Below, piece by piece: positions 7,362 through 16,600 of a DNA stretch of 64,000 nucleotides. Under the pieces are notes generated by a model. It worked only from the letters and a program-made list of their open reading frames with translations. It ran no database searches and was not told the origin of the DNA. The translations under genes and the position numbers were made by a program. The DNA comes from Ralstonia sp. UNC404CL21Col (lineage in GTDB: Bacteria; Pseudomonadota; Gammaproteobacteria; Burkholderiales; Burkholderiaceae): NCBI RefSeq assembly GCF_000620465.1, contig NZ_JIBE01000004.1, positions 868,001 through 932,000 on the forward strand, in the 5' to 3' direction. Every line of letters starts with the position of its first letter. The stretch's first letter is position 1.

Positions 7362-8000
7362 TCAGGAGGTGGGTGGTTGGTGCGCGGCAGTGAACATGGC
7401 GACGGCCGCCCGGCAATAGGATTCGATTTCGTTGTCGTTCTCTGCTCGCGCTTCATCGAAGCGTGCAATAAGCAGCAGATCGGCTCCTTTGAAAAGCGCG
7501 GCAAACAAGCGGGCGGACAGGAGCGCATCGGGCACGTGCAGCATCCCTTTCGCGTGCAGCTGACGCAATACGGCCTCGATGTGGGCGACAACATTGGCCG
7601 GCCCGGCTTCGTAATGGAGCTGGCTTAACGCCTTTTGATTCGTCTTGTCGGCCAAGACCATGGCTTCGACACTGCGGACGTCCGGGCTCAACAGCGTGCG
7701 CAGCAAGGATGAGCCCACCGCCATGAGCTGATCTTCGGCCGAACCGTCGACGCCTTCAGAAAGGGCCTGCGGCGCAAATTGATCGCAGCGGGCCACCATG
7801 GCCGCGCTGAACAGCGCCTCTTTGTTCTCGAAGTGCCGATAGATGCTCAGCTTGGATATCTTCGCCCGCTGCGCGACCTTGTCCATGGTCGTTGCTTGAA
7901 AACCCAATTCCACAAAGAGTTCGCAGGCGGTGTCGACAATCGTTTGGCGAAGCGCTTCGTTGGCGGGCCGGCCGCGCCGGCTTTGGTTGTTTTCGCTCAC
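7362..8000 (-). CDS. TetR/AcrR-family transcriptional regulator
   Basis: 212 residues. An N-terminal TetR helix-turn-helix spans about 15-62 (IVDTACELFVELGFQATTMDKVAQRAKISKLSIYRHF, split over two helices), and a C-terminal ligand and dimer domain follows. It is divergent from the flavin oxidoreductase at 8147, and two inverted repeats overlap the shared intergenic promoter, so it most likely represses that gene and itself. The start codon is GTG with no strong ribosome site. The effector is unknown; the partner suggests a redox-active or electrophilic compound. Confidence 0.88.
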   Translation of the reverse strand: MSENNQSRRGRPANEALRQTIVDTACELFVELGFQATTMDKVAQRAKISKLSIYRHFENKEALFSAAMVARCDQFAPQALSEGVDGSAEDQLMAVGSSLLRTLLSPDVRSVEAMVLADKTNQKALSQLHYEAGPANVVAHIEAVLRQLHAKGMLHVPDALLSARLFAALFKGADLLLIARFDEARAENDNEIESYCRAAVAMFTAAHQPPTS

Positions 8001-8014
8001 GGCAATTACGGTAC

Positions 8015-8056
8015 TTGACAGTATTGAAATTGGTCAATACGATACCACTCAGTATC
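8015..8056 (+). promoter_or_regulatory. Promoter with overlapping TetR operator candidates
   Basis: A TTGACA box (8015-8020), a 17-base spacer and TACGAT (8038-8043) face the oxidoreductase gene. Two inverted repeats lie on it: GTATTG-N8-CAATAC (8021-8040), filling the spacer, and GATAC-N6-GTATC (8041-8056), covering the -10 box. Their position between divergent genes fits repression by the TetR protein. Confidence 0.65.
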
Positions 8057-8146
8057 GCAATGTGCAAGCCAAGGGCAGGTTTCAACCGGTTGTGCAGATC
8101 AGGTTTTCCCGGCCCACCCCTCATCCACAACACGGAGCCCATCACC

Positions 8147-9040
8147 ATGAATGACGTCATCATCATCGGCGGCAGCTTTGCCGGCCTTGCCGCCGCCCTG
8201 CAGCTTGGCCGTGCCCGCCGCAAAGTCACCGTGCTCGATACTGCCCGGCCGCGCAACCGCTTTGCCGGCCATTCGCATGGCCTGCTTGGCCACGATCACA
8301 AGCCGCCGATGGATATCCTGGCCGAGGCGCGGCAGCAGCTGGCGCGCTATCCAACGGTCAGCCTCGTCAACGCGCGGGCCGAGAGCGTGTCTGGCGCCAT
8401 CGACGATTTCTGCGTCGTCACCGACGATCAAGAAACCCTGAGGGCGCGCCGTCTGATTCTGAGCTATGGCGTCGTCGACCAGATGCCTGATGTGCCGGGC
8501 TTTGCCGAAAGCTGGGGCACGTCCATCGTGCCGTGCCCGTATTGCGACGGCTTTGAAGTCGCGGGCCAGCACTGGGGCCTTGTCTGGTCCAGCCCGCAGT
8601 CGTACCAGTCTGCCAAGCTGTTCCGCGATTGGACTGACAAGCTGACTGTCTTCGCCGATGGTCGTGACATTGCGCCCGATATTCAGGCCGATCTGGCGCG
8701 CCGCAACATCCCTCTCGTCGATGGCCGGATCGTCGAGATCGCCCATCACAAGGGCCGGATCGCCACCGTCAACCTCGATACCGGTCGCAATGTCGCGGTC
8801 GACATCCTGTTCGCCAATCCGCGCAACAAGCCGTCTGCAAGCCTGCATGAATCCCTGGGCCTCGCCACGCTCGATACGCCCACCGGCGTGGTCCTCAACG
8901 TCGACGACCGACGCCAAACCAGCATGCCCGGCATCTACGCCGCCGGCGACCTCGCCACGCCCTTCTTGCCGTCCGTTACCCAGGCATCCTCGCAGGGTGC
9001 GATGGCGGGCATCTTCGCCCAGCAGTCGATGGTGGTTTGA
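8147..9040 (+). CDS. Thioredoxin-reductase-like FAD/NAD(P) oxidoreductase
   Basis: 297 residues, close in size to low-molecular-weight thioredoxin reductases. It has an N-terminal FAD-binding GGSFAGLAAALQLGR motif, a redox-active CPYC pair (in VPCPYCDGFE), and a C-terminal GIYAAGDLATP flavin motif. The usual second Rossmann GxGxxx signature for NADPH is not obvious (HWGLVWSSPQS), so the electron donor is uncertain. Stand-alone enzymes of this type reduce thioredoxin-like partners or small disulfides. The ATG at 8147 was chosen over longer frames because it starts directly at the FAD fold. It is divergent from, and probably controlled by, the TetR regulator. Confidence 0.85.
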   Translation: MNDVIIIGGSFAGLAAALQLGRARRKVTVLDTARPRNRFAGHSHGLLGHDHKPPMDILAEARQQLARYPTVSLVNARAESVSGAIDDFCVVTDDQETLRARRLILSYGVVDQMPDVPGFAESWGTSIVPCPYCDGFEVAGQHWGLVWSSPQSYQSAKLFRDWTDKLTVFADGRDIAPDIQADLARRNIPLVDGRIVEIAHHKGRIATVNLDTGRNVAVDILFANPRNKPSASLHESLGLATLDTPTGVVLNVDDRRQTSMPGIYAAGDLATPFLPSVTQASSQGAMAGIFAQQSMVV

Positions 9041-9550
9041 GAGCGCAGGTTCTTTTTCTCCCGCGGCGGCGTCGCCTTCGAAACGGTTGGCGTAGATCGG
9101 CGCGGTGAAGGGCAGACCGTCGAGTCGGTGGATCGACTGATTGATCGATAGGCCGGAAGGTGGGGACTCCGCAGCGCTGCGGTAGCCGGTACATTTGGCC
9201 GGTGCGCGGCGGCTCGTGCTTGCCACCTCCTACCAAAGTGGGGTGTCACGCCCTGGGCGCGATAAGACGCCGCACGCCAGGCAGGCGTCAACGCCATCTG
9301 TTGATTGCCGAGTTTGCTTGAAACTGAGCCTGAACCGCCGGATGGCGTTGGCTTTGCGGGCGGGCTGAAGCGCCATGTTGGTGCGCATAGAACACTCAAG
9401 CCGTGGGTGACGTGTCACCCGACAAACTTATAATGTCGCCCGGCTATCCACCAACGCCGCCACCGCCTGCCGCGCATGAAACTTGCGCCGCACCTGCAGT
9501 GGCACCGCCGGGCCGTTACACCATCCGGCCAAGCCCTTTTGCCCAACGCC
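9041..9550. other. Intergenic stretch with possible gene remnant
   Basis: About 500 bases with no gene I can support. A minus-strand frame at 9050-9230 gives protein-like sequence (INQSIHRLDGLPF, APIYANRFEG) that could be the remnant of a degraded gene, but I cannot name it and there is no start region. The last 100 bases carry the promoter of the DUF2242 lipoprotein gene. Confidence 0.3.
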
Positions 9551-10405
9551 ATGCCCTACCGCTTCCGTCCGTTGTCCGTTTTGTGTGCCGCTGCCAGCTT
9601 CGCTGCCGCCCTGGCTGCGTGCAGCTCTGCGCCCACGCCGCTCTATCAGCAGGAGCAGTTCGATGCGGCGGCAAGCCCCTATGCGCGCACCTTCCACGCC
9701 AAGTCCGATGCGACGTGCGAGGCGGCACGCCGCGCGCTGCTGAGCCAGGGCTATGTGTCGACTTCGCCGCGCCCGGACACGATCGACGGCAGCAAGAATT
9801 TCCAACCGAGCAACGATTCGCACGTGGTGATCTCGTTCCACGTGGTGTGTGCAGAGGCCAATGCAGACGGCACCTCCAGCACGGCCTATGTGAATGCCGT
9901 GCAAGACCGCTACGCGCTCAAGAAGACGAGCACGTCGGCCAGCGTGGGCTTGAGCATCCTCGGCTCGGTGTCGCTGCCCATCGGCTCGGGTGACGATTCG
10001 ATGGTGAAGGTGGCCAGCGAGACGATTCCGGCTGGCGTGTTTTACGAGCGCTACTTCAACCTGGTCGACCACTTCCTGAAGGTCGACCCGGCGCGCAAGG
10101 ACCACAAGGTTGCCAAGGCGGCGGAGAAGGAACACGTGGCCCCGCTGCCTGAGCCCGCGCCCACACCGCAAGGCGAGCCGATGAAGATGACCACGCCCGT
10201 GGTGCCCACGCCGGCCGCGCCGCCTGTGCCGGTGGTGGCGCCGGCTTCGGCTCCGGCGGCTACGCCGGCACCGAAGGCGCCTGCTGAGGCTGCACCGGCA
10301 TCCGCGCCTGCAGTGACCACGCCGCCGGCACCCGTACCCGCAGCGGCACCGAGCCCGGCACCTGCGTCTGAACCCGCCAGTTCCACAACGGGTGGGGCGA
10401 GCTGA
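9551..10405 (+). CDS. DUF2242 family lipoprotein with Pro/Ala-rich tail
   Basis: 284 residues from the ATG at 9551. A lipoprotein signal peptide ends in ALAAC, with C24 as the lipidated cysteine. The DUF2242 domain follows (about 35-195; YQQEQFD, SPYARTF, CEAARRALLSQGY, VQDRYALKK, DDSMVKVASETIP). A long low-complexity tail rich in Pro, Ala and Val fills the last 85 residues; such tails often span the periplasm or peptidoglycan. Function unknown; the family is common in beta-proteobacteria. Earlier in-frame starts lack the signal peptide context. It ends at a bidirectional terminator shared with the LysR gene. Confidence 0.85.
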   Translation: MPYRFRPLSVLCAAASFAAALAACSSAPTPLYQQEQFDAAASPYARTFHAKSDATCEAARRALLSQGYVSTSPRPDTIDGSKNFQPSNDSHVVISFHVVCAEANADGTSSTAYVNAVQDRYALKKTSTSASVGLSILGSVSLPIGSGDDSMVKVASETIPAGVFYERYFNLVDHFLKVDPARKDHKVAKAAEKEHVAPLPEPAPTPQGEPMKMTTPVVPTPAAPPVPVVAPASAPAATPAPKAPAEAAPASAPAVTTPPAPVPAAAPSPAPASEPASSTTGGAS

Positions 10406-10423
10406 GGGGCTCCATCAAAAAAC

Positions 10424-10449
10424 AAAGCCGCCTTTGAGGCGGCTTTTTT
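10424..10449. terminator. Bidirectional terminator
   Basis: A 6-bp GC stem (GCCGCC at 10427-10432, GGCGGC at 10438-10443) with a 5-base loop, flanked by AAA and TTTTTT, so it can stop transcription from both sides. It separates the DUF2242 gene from the convergent LysR gene. Confidence 0.85.
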
Positions 10450-10475
10450 CTTGGGCGTCGTATGCCGGCATTCAC

Positions 10476-11390
10476 TCAACCCGCCAACGGCGCATGCCGC
10501 GCCATCAACGCATCCACCCAGCCCATGAACGCCCGCAGCTTTGCGCTGACATGCCGGTTGGGCGGAAACACCAGATACATCGGCATGGGGGTGAGGTGCC
10601 AATCGGTGAACAGCGGTACCAGTTCGCCGCGCGCCACGTGCGGCTCGCCCATGTAGTGCGGCAACCAGATCACGCCCATCCCGGCCACGCCGGCCGCCAG
10701 GTAGGCATTGCCGTCATCCAGCGCCACCACATAGCGCGCCCTCACGTTGAACGTTTCGTCGTCACGCTGCAGTGTGAGCGGTCGGAGCTTGCCGCTGAGC
10801 GTGCTCAGAAAACCGACGACGCGGTGGCGCGGGTCTTCCAGCTCGCTGGGGTGCAGGGGCGTGCCGGCCTGTTCCAGATAGCTGGGTGCTGCATACACGC
10901 CAAGCTGCAACGCGCCCACGCGGCGGGCCTGTAGGGAAGAGTCGGCAAGCTCGCCGCCGCGCAGTACGCAGTCGACGTTGTCGCCAATCACGTCGACCAT
11001 GCGGTCGCTCGCGCCAATGTGAAGCTGGATGTCGGGATACCGCGCGTGGAATTCGGGCAAGGCGGGGGCGAGGATCAACCTTGCAAACGGGGTGGGCACA
11101 TCCACACGCAGGCGCCCGCGCGGGGCGGCGGATGCGGTGGACAGGCTGGTATCAGCGTCTTCAAGGTCGGCCAGCAGGCGCACGGCGCGCTCGTAGTAGG
11201 CAGCGCCATCGGCGGTGACATTGACCTGGCGCGTGGTGCGGTTCAGCAGCTTCACGCGCAAGCGGGCCTCCAACTGCTGGACGAGTTGGGTGACGGTGGT
11301 CTTACTGATCTCCAGCGTCTGCGCAGCCTTGGTAAAGCTGCCGGCCTCCACCACACGGACGAAGGCCTGCAGTGCATCGAAACGGTCCAC
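10476..11390 (-). CDS. LysR-type transcriptional regulator (CrgA-like)
   Basis: 304 residues from a GTG at 11390, which has AGGAG seven bases upstream and gives the usual LysR start MDRFDALQAFVRVVEAGSF. An earlier TTG at 11429 has no ribosome site. The winged helix spans about 1-60 (KAAQTLEISKTTVTQLVQQLE) and the effector-binding domain about 90-295. It is divergent from the RidA gene; an inverted repeat that fits a LysR site sits just upstream of its start. Its target is probably the RidA gene and itself. Effector unknown. Confidence 0.9.
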   Translation of the reverse strand: MDRFDALQAFVRVVEAGSFTKAAQTLEISKTTVTQLVQQLEARLRVKLLNRTTRQVNVTADGAAYYERAVRLLADLEDADTSLSTASAAPRGRLRVDVPTPFARLILAPALPEFHARYPDIQLHIGASDRMVDVIGDNVDCVLRGGELADSSLQARRVGALQLGVYAAPSYLEQAGTPLHPSELEDPRHRVVGFLSTLSGKLRPLTLQRDDETFNVRARYVVALDDGNAYLAAGVAGMGVIWLPHYMGEPHVARGELVPLFTDWHLTPMPMYLVFPPNRHVSAKLRAFMGWVDALMARHAPLAG

Positions 11391-11413
11391 GTCGGCTCCT
11401 GACTCGGGAAGAT

Positions 11414-11432
11414 TGTTTGGCAACGGCAAACA
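11414..11432. promoter_or_regulatory. Candidate LysR operator
   Basis: A perfect 6-bp inverted repeat, TGTTTG-N7-CAAACA, lies 24 bases upstream of the LysR start in the LysR/RidA intergenic region. Its position fits an autoregulatory LysR site (T-N11-A class). Confidence 0.5.
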
Positions 11433-11537
11433 GTGATTGTAGGCATGGGCGGTTTATTCGCGGGGTGCGAATGCATACAGTGCCCTGGCTGCGCAGCCCT
11501 TTAGCCCAACCCTTTTTACCCAGCAAGGAAGCGATTC

Positions 11538-11936
11538 ATGTCTGCACGCGATGTTGTGTTTCCGGCCGCGCGCCAAGCGCTGTATGAGCAAAACCGCTAT
11601 TCACCGGCCATCCGCTCCAACGGTTTTCTGTTTGTGTCGGGCCAGGTGGGCAGCCGGCCGGATGGCTCGCCCGAGCCCGATCTGCAGAAGCAGGTGCGGC
11701 TGGCTTTCGACAACCTGAATGCGATCCTCTCTGCCGCCGGTTGCACGTTCCAGGACGTGATCGATGTGACGGTCTTTATCGTCAACCCCGAAACGCAATT
11801 CGAGCCGATCTGGAAGGTGGTCGGGGAGCATTGGGGCGAGGCGCCCTACCCCACGCTCACAGGCATTGGCGTGACGTGGCTGTACGGCTTCCAGTTCGAG
11901 ATCAAGGTGATCGCCAAGCTGCCCGAGCCGGCATGA
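11538..11936 (+). CDS. RidA family protein
   Basis: 132 residues, the usual length of the Rid/YjgF/UK114 family. Members hydrolyse reactive enamines and imines from PLP enzymes or act within small-molecule pathways. Family landmarks are SNGFLFVSGQVG, a middle region FDNLNAILSAAGCTFQDVIDVTVFI, and PTLTGIGV. The arginine that marks true RidA deaminases (usually before the final strand, in R..V) is not evident: PTLTGIGVTW occupies that place. This may be a non-deaminase Rid subfamily. It is divergent from the LysR gene that probably regulates it. Confidence 0.88.
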   Translation: MSARDVVFPAARQALYEQNRYSPAIRSNGFLFVSGQVGSRPDGSPEPDLQKQVRLAFDNLNAILSAAGCTFQDVIDVTVFIVNPETQFEPIWKVVGEHWGEAPYPTLTGIGVTWLYGFQFEIKVIAKLPEPA

Positions 11937-12107
11937 CGCGGGCGCCAAACCTACGAGAATCAGTACCCGGCGCACGCGTAGGAATGTGAGAGAGTGCAAG
12001 CCACGGCAATCGCAACGGCAATGGCACCCACGTCACATCACGGGCGCGCGCAACCTGTGGAATGCCTCGACCGCACATGCCGGCGCCCGCCCCTTGAGGA
12101 GACATGC

Positions 12108-12587
12108 ATGGTCAGCAAGAACACGATCTGTCTGTGGTACGACCGCGATGCGCTGGACGCGGCCAACTTCTACGCCAAGACCTTCCCAGACAGCAAAGTC
12201 ACCGCCGTGCACCGCGCGCCGGGCAACTACCCCGCCGGCCAGGAGGGCGACGTGCTGACGGTGGAGTTCACGGTGGCGGGCATTCCGTGCCTGGGGCTGA
12301 ACGGCGGCCCGCAGTTCAAGCACAGCGAGGCGTTCTCGTTCCAGATTGCGACCGACGACCAGGCGGAGACTGATCGGCTGTGGAACGCCATCGTCAGCAA
12401 CGGCGGGCAGGAAAGCGCCTGCGGCTGGTGCAAGGACAAGTGGGGCCTGTCGTGGCAGATCACGCCGCGCGCGCTCACGGCGGCCTTTACCGACCCGGAC
12501 CGCGCAGCGGCCAAGCGCGCCTTCGACGCGATGATGACAATGCGCAAGATCGACATCGCCACGATTGAGGCGGCGCGGCGGGGCTGA
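12108..12587 (+). CDS. VOC-fold PhnB-like protein
   Basis: 159 residues of the vicinal-oxygen-chelate fold, PhnB / 3-demethylubiquinone-methyltransferase-like type: CLWYDRDALDAANFYAKTFPDSKV, FTVAGIPCLGLNGGP, FSFQIATDDQAE and CGWCKDKWGLSWQITP are diagnostic. No catalytic role is established for most members. The ATG follows TTGAGGAGA, a strong ribosome site. It stands alone between RidA and the convergent adhesin operon. Confidence 0.88.
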   Translation: MVSKNTICLWYDRDALDAANFYAKTFPDSKVTAVHRAPGNYPAGQEGDVLTVEFTVAGIPCLGLNGGPQFKHSEAFSFQIATDDQAETDRLWNAIVSNGGQESACGWCKDKWGLSWQITPRALTAAFTDPDRAAAKRAFDAMMTMRKIDIATIEAARRG

Positions 12588-12728
12588 GCGTTCATCGCTT
12601 ACTCGCTTGCTGCATCTGCATTGCCGAGCGCCAGCTGCGGCGGCTCGGCAATGCAGGCCGATGCTTTGGTCAAGCTGCGCCGGTTTGACGGAGCAGCGTG
12701 GGCTGCGTGGGCTGCGTGGTCTGCATGA

Positions 12729-13202
12729 TCACTTCTGTGCCTGCGGTGCCGCCCCTTGGTTCTGACGCGGGTCATACCCCGTGAAGTACCAATGCCCGTC
12801 GGCACCCAGCTGGAAGCTCACCTTCTCGTAGACGACACGGCCATCGGTCAGCTGCGTCGCGAAGTCGACGTTTGCATACAGCCCATCGGGAACCTCCTTG
12901 ACCTTTGTATAGGTCAGCCGCGTGACGGATGCCCAGCCGCGCTGCCGGACCGCCCCGACCGACTTGCGCGCTTGCGTGAGCCCGCTGGCAAAGCGATCCG
13001 GCGTAAAGACGCCGCGCACGAAAGGCGCGGTCTGCTGCCACAGCGCGGTGTAGTCGCCCGCGTCAATGCGCTTGAGCGCGAGCGCGGCGTTGCCGAGCAA
13101 CTCGTCGGCGGAGTCACCCGCTTCCGCGCCGTGGGCCAGCACAGAAGCGGCGGCCAGGGCGCAGGCGGCCACCATCTTGAATGCGCTGTTAAAACCGTTC
13201 AT
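12729..13202 (-). CDS. DUF4019 periplasmic protein
   Basis: 157 residues: a cleavable signal peptide (about 1-26, ending in VLAHGAEA) and a DUF4019 domain (DAGDYTALWQQTAPFVRGVF, RKSVGAVRQRGW, YANVDFATQLTDGRVVYEKVSF, DGHWYFTGYDPR). Function unknown. The ATG at 13202 follows a GGAGAGA ribosome site. It is the third gene of an apparent operon with the trimeric autotransporter and the BamE-like lipoprotein, with a 37-base gap, so a periplasmic role in adhesin handling is plausible (inference). Confidence 0.85.
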   Translation of the reverse strand: MNGFNSAFKMVAACALAAASVLAHGAEAGDSADELLGNAALALKRIDAGDYTALWQQTAPFVRGVFTPDRFASGLTQARKSVGAVRQRGWASVTRLTYTKVKEVPDGLYANVDFATQLTDGRVVYEKVSFQLGADGHWYFTGYDPRQNQGAAPQAQK

Positions 13203-13239
13203 CAACGTCTCTCCGTCTGATCTGGGTGTGTCTGGTGAC

Positions 13240-13629
13240 TTACTGGGCGGGCTTTGCCGGTGCAAAGGTCTCGCACTGCGGGTCGGCCCATCGCGTCTTG
13301 GTTAGGCGGTTGTCGTCGTCAAACTGGATCTGGTACTGGCACGTGACGGGCTTGTCTGCGCTGCGGAAGTGGAACAGGTAGTTCCACACGCGCACGCGGA
13401 ACACGCTCTCATGAAAGTGCGGCACGCCGATCAGCTCATAGACCTGGCCCTTGGTCATGCCGGGCTCGACCATGCGCAGGTGGTCAACGTTGGGGAACGA
13501 GCCCTCGGGCGTCATCGCCGTGTCCGGTTTGGGGAACGCGGTGTCGGTGGGGCCGGGGCCCGCGCATGCCGCAAGGGCGAAGACGCACGAGAGCGTGGCA
13601 ATGCAGGCGGGGATTGAGCGCTTGTTCAT
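13240..13629 (-). CDS. SmpA/OmlA (BamE-like) lipoprotein
   Basis: 129 residues. A lipoprotein signal peptide ends in ALAAC (lipidated cysteine near residue 22). A BamE/SmpA-like fold follows (VEPGMTKGQVYELIGVPHFHESVF, VRVWNYLFHF, CQYQIQFDDDNRLTKTRW). BamE belongs to the outer-membrane protein assembly machine. This one is a paralogue located 53 bases behind the trimeric autotransporter, like other small lipoproteins that help export such adhesins (compare SadB with SadA in Salmonella). A dedicated assembly factor is a reasonable inference. The ATG at 13629 was chosen because it begins the signal peptide. Confidence 0.85.
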   Translation of the reverse strand: MNKRSIPACIATLSCVFALAACAGPGPTDTAFPKPDTAMTPEGSFPNVDHLRMVEPGMTKGQVYELIGVPHFHESVFRVRVWNYLFHFRSADKPVTCQYQIQFDDDNRLTKTRWADPQCETFAPAKPAQ

Positions 13630-13682
13630 ATCAGGAATCCGAAAGAGGTCACGTTGCGGTGGTTGCTGTGTTGGGGCGGGCC

Positions 13683-16600
13683 TCACCACTGATACCCGGC
13701 ACCGACCACGGCGCCATACGTGCCGCGCGTGTTGGTGGAAACGGCGGCCTTGTAGATCCAGCGGTTGTTTTCCGACACCGTTGAGATACCGACCGCCTGA
13801 CCCGATTGGCCGTTGTACACACTGCCTGCCACCGCCACCATGCTCTTGCCGGGGCCGGTCGGTTGCGGCAGACCGGCCATTGCCATCGCCATGGCGGTGC
13901 CGCCGTCGGCATCGCGCCGGTACGAATCGATGCTGTTGCGCAGGCCCGCGACCTGGTTGTCGGTGTAGTTGTTGGCTTGCGTGATGGCGTTGTTCAGCTG
14001 TGACACGTTGACGGCATCGGTGGGTGCCGTGCCGGCCGCTACGTTGATCACCTGCCGCGACAAGGTGGACGAGCCCACCGAGACGACATCCGTACGGCCG
14101 CCGTCATTGCTGCCCGCGCCAATGGCGGTGGACCCGCTGCCGGTTGCCACTGCGCCCGTACCCACGGCAGTGGAGTTGTTGGCGGTTGCCTGCGAGCTGT
14201 TGCCCAGCGCCGTGCTGTTGGAGCCCGACGCCACGGCGCCCGTGCCGCCCACAGAAGAGTTGGGGCCCGGCGTGGCGGGGGGCGTGTTGTTGGTGCTGCC
14301 GTTGGGCGAGGTGGACGTGAAGGTTCCGCCGTTGTTGTTGATGTACGTCGTCAGTTGCTGCTGAACCGCCTGCAACTGCGACACGTTGACCGCATCGGAG
14401 CCCAGGCGGCCGGCCGCCACGCCGGTGATCTGGCGGTTGCCCACGTTCAACTCACCCGACGAGGTTTGCGGCGCCGTCAACCCGAAGGCCATGTAGTTGG
14501 TCAACGCGCCTACCGAAGTAAGCGACCCGGCGCCCAGCGCAACGCTGTTGGCAAACGTGGCGTTGGCGCCCGAACCCAGGGCCATGGCATCCACCGCGTT
14601 GCTCTTCGCACCCGAGCCGATGGCGATGCCGCCCGCCAATGCCGCATTGGCGTTCGCACCTTGCGCGATGGATTGCGCGCCGTTGGCCGTCGATCCGCTG
14701 CCCAGTGCAATCGCATCGGCCTGGCCGGAGGTGGATGCCTGGCCGATGGCAATGCCGCCCGGCGCGGTTTGCTGGACGATCGCGCCGTTGCCGATGCCGA
14801 CGCCGTTGTCGCCGTTCACCACCGTCGTCGGCCCCACAGCCACCGACTGCGAACCGACCGCGAGCGAATCGGCCGCCGCCGAATTGGCGTGGAAGTACAG
14901 CGTGGGCGTGACCGCGAACGATTGCAGCGCGCCGGTCAGTTGGCGGATCGTGGCTGCATCGTGCTGGCCGGTGCCGTCGGCCACGTTGGTCAACTGGCGG
15001 TACGTATTGCCTGCGGCGCTACCAAACGACACGGCGCCCAGCAGCGTTCCGTCGGATGTGTTGAACGGCACGGCCTGACTCCCTGCGGGAATCGACCCGA
15101 TACCAGAAGCAATGGGGCGGTCAGAGATCGCGCCGGAGCCGATCGCCACACCGCCTGCCACCGACACCGTCGACAGCGAACCGAGCGCGAGCGCGTTGGC
15201 CGTTTGCGCCTGCGCGCCATTGCCCGCTGCAAGGCTCGTGGCGCCGGCTGCAACCGCCAGCGGCCCAATGGCCACGCTGTCGGTGCCCGTGGCCTGGCTG
15301 TCAGCCGCCGTTGAGTTGGCGTGGAAGTACTTGATGCCGCCGCCGTTCTGGATGTTGGTGATCGAGTTGCCGAGGTTCGTGACGTTCTGGTTGGTGGCGA
15401 AGAGCTGCGAGCCATTCACCGCATCCGTGCTGGTGGCATTCAACGCGCCCGGTGCAACGTTGGTGATGACGTTCGGGCCCGTGCCGCCGTGGTTGGCGCT
15501 GAAGGCGCCCGTACCGCCGTTGGCGGTCGGGTCCCACAGCAGCGCGTCGTTCTTGGTCTGCGTCAGCTCGGTTTGCACCGATTGCAGCTGGCTCACGTTC
15601 ACGGCATCCGTTGCCGCCGAACCTGCAGCCACGTTGGTGATACGGCGCTCGTTGCCAGCCGACCCCACCGAGACCTCGCCCACCGGCGAGGTGCCTGCCA
15701 GCGCTGCCGTGCCGGGGTTGTAGGCAGCGGCGCCCAGGTTGGCCGTGGTGGTGGAATTGGCGCCGAGCGCGACGGAGTTGGCAGCCGTGGCCCGCGCGCC
15801 GTTACCCATGGCGACGCTGTTCGCGCCGCTGGCCACCGCCTGCGGCCCAACGGCCACGCTTTCCGTGCCGGTGGCCTGGCTATCGGCCGCCGTGGAATTG
15901 GCGTGGAAGTACTTGATGCCTGCGCCGTTCTGGATGTTGTTGACCGTGGTGAAGATGCCATCCACCGCCTGGTTGGTCGCGAAGAGTTGCGAGCCGTTGA
16001 CGGCATCGGTGCTCGAATTGCTGAGGCGGCCTGCGGCGACGTTGGTGATCTGGCGTTCTGCGCCGAGCGCGCCGACGCTCACGACGCTGGTCGGGTTGGT
16101 CCCTGCAAAGTTGCGCGTGGCGCCGGCGATGACGGCACTCGCCGTTGGGTTGGATGCGGCGGTGACGGAACCGGAGCCGAGTGCCACATCGCCGGCATTG
16201 GTGGCCCGTGCAGTTGCGCCCAGTGCCAACGCGTTGGCGGCCTGTGCCTGGGCGCCGTTACCCGTCGCAACGCTGTTCGCCCCAGTGGCAACCGCGAGCG
16301 GCCCGACGGCGACGCTGTCCGTGCCGGTGGCCTGGCTATCGGCCGCAGTGGAATTGGCGTGGAAGTACTTAATACCCCCGCCGTTCTGGATGTTGTTGAC
16401 CGTAGTGAAGATGCCGTCCACCGCCTGGTTGGTCGCAAACAACTGCGAGCCGTTGACGGCATCGGTGCTCGAATTGCTCAGGCGGCCCGCCGCAACGTTG
16501 GTGATCTGACGTTCTGCGCCGAGCGCACCGACGCTCACAACGCTGGTCGGGTTCGTCCCTGCGAAATTGCGCGTGGCACCGGCGATGACTGCACTCGCCG

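Noticed and set aside
9050-9230. Possible gene remnant on the minus strand
   Set aside because: Protein-like words but no family that I can name and no start region; reported only within the intergenic entry.
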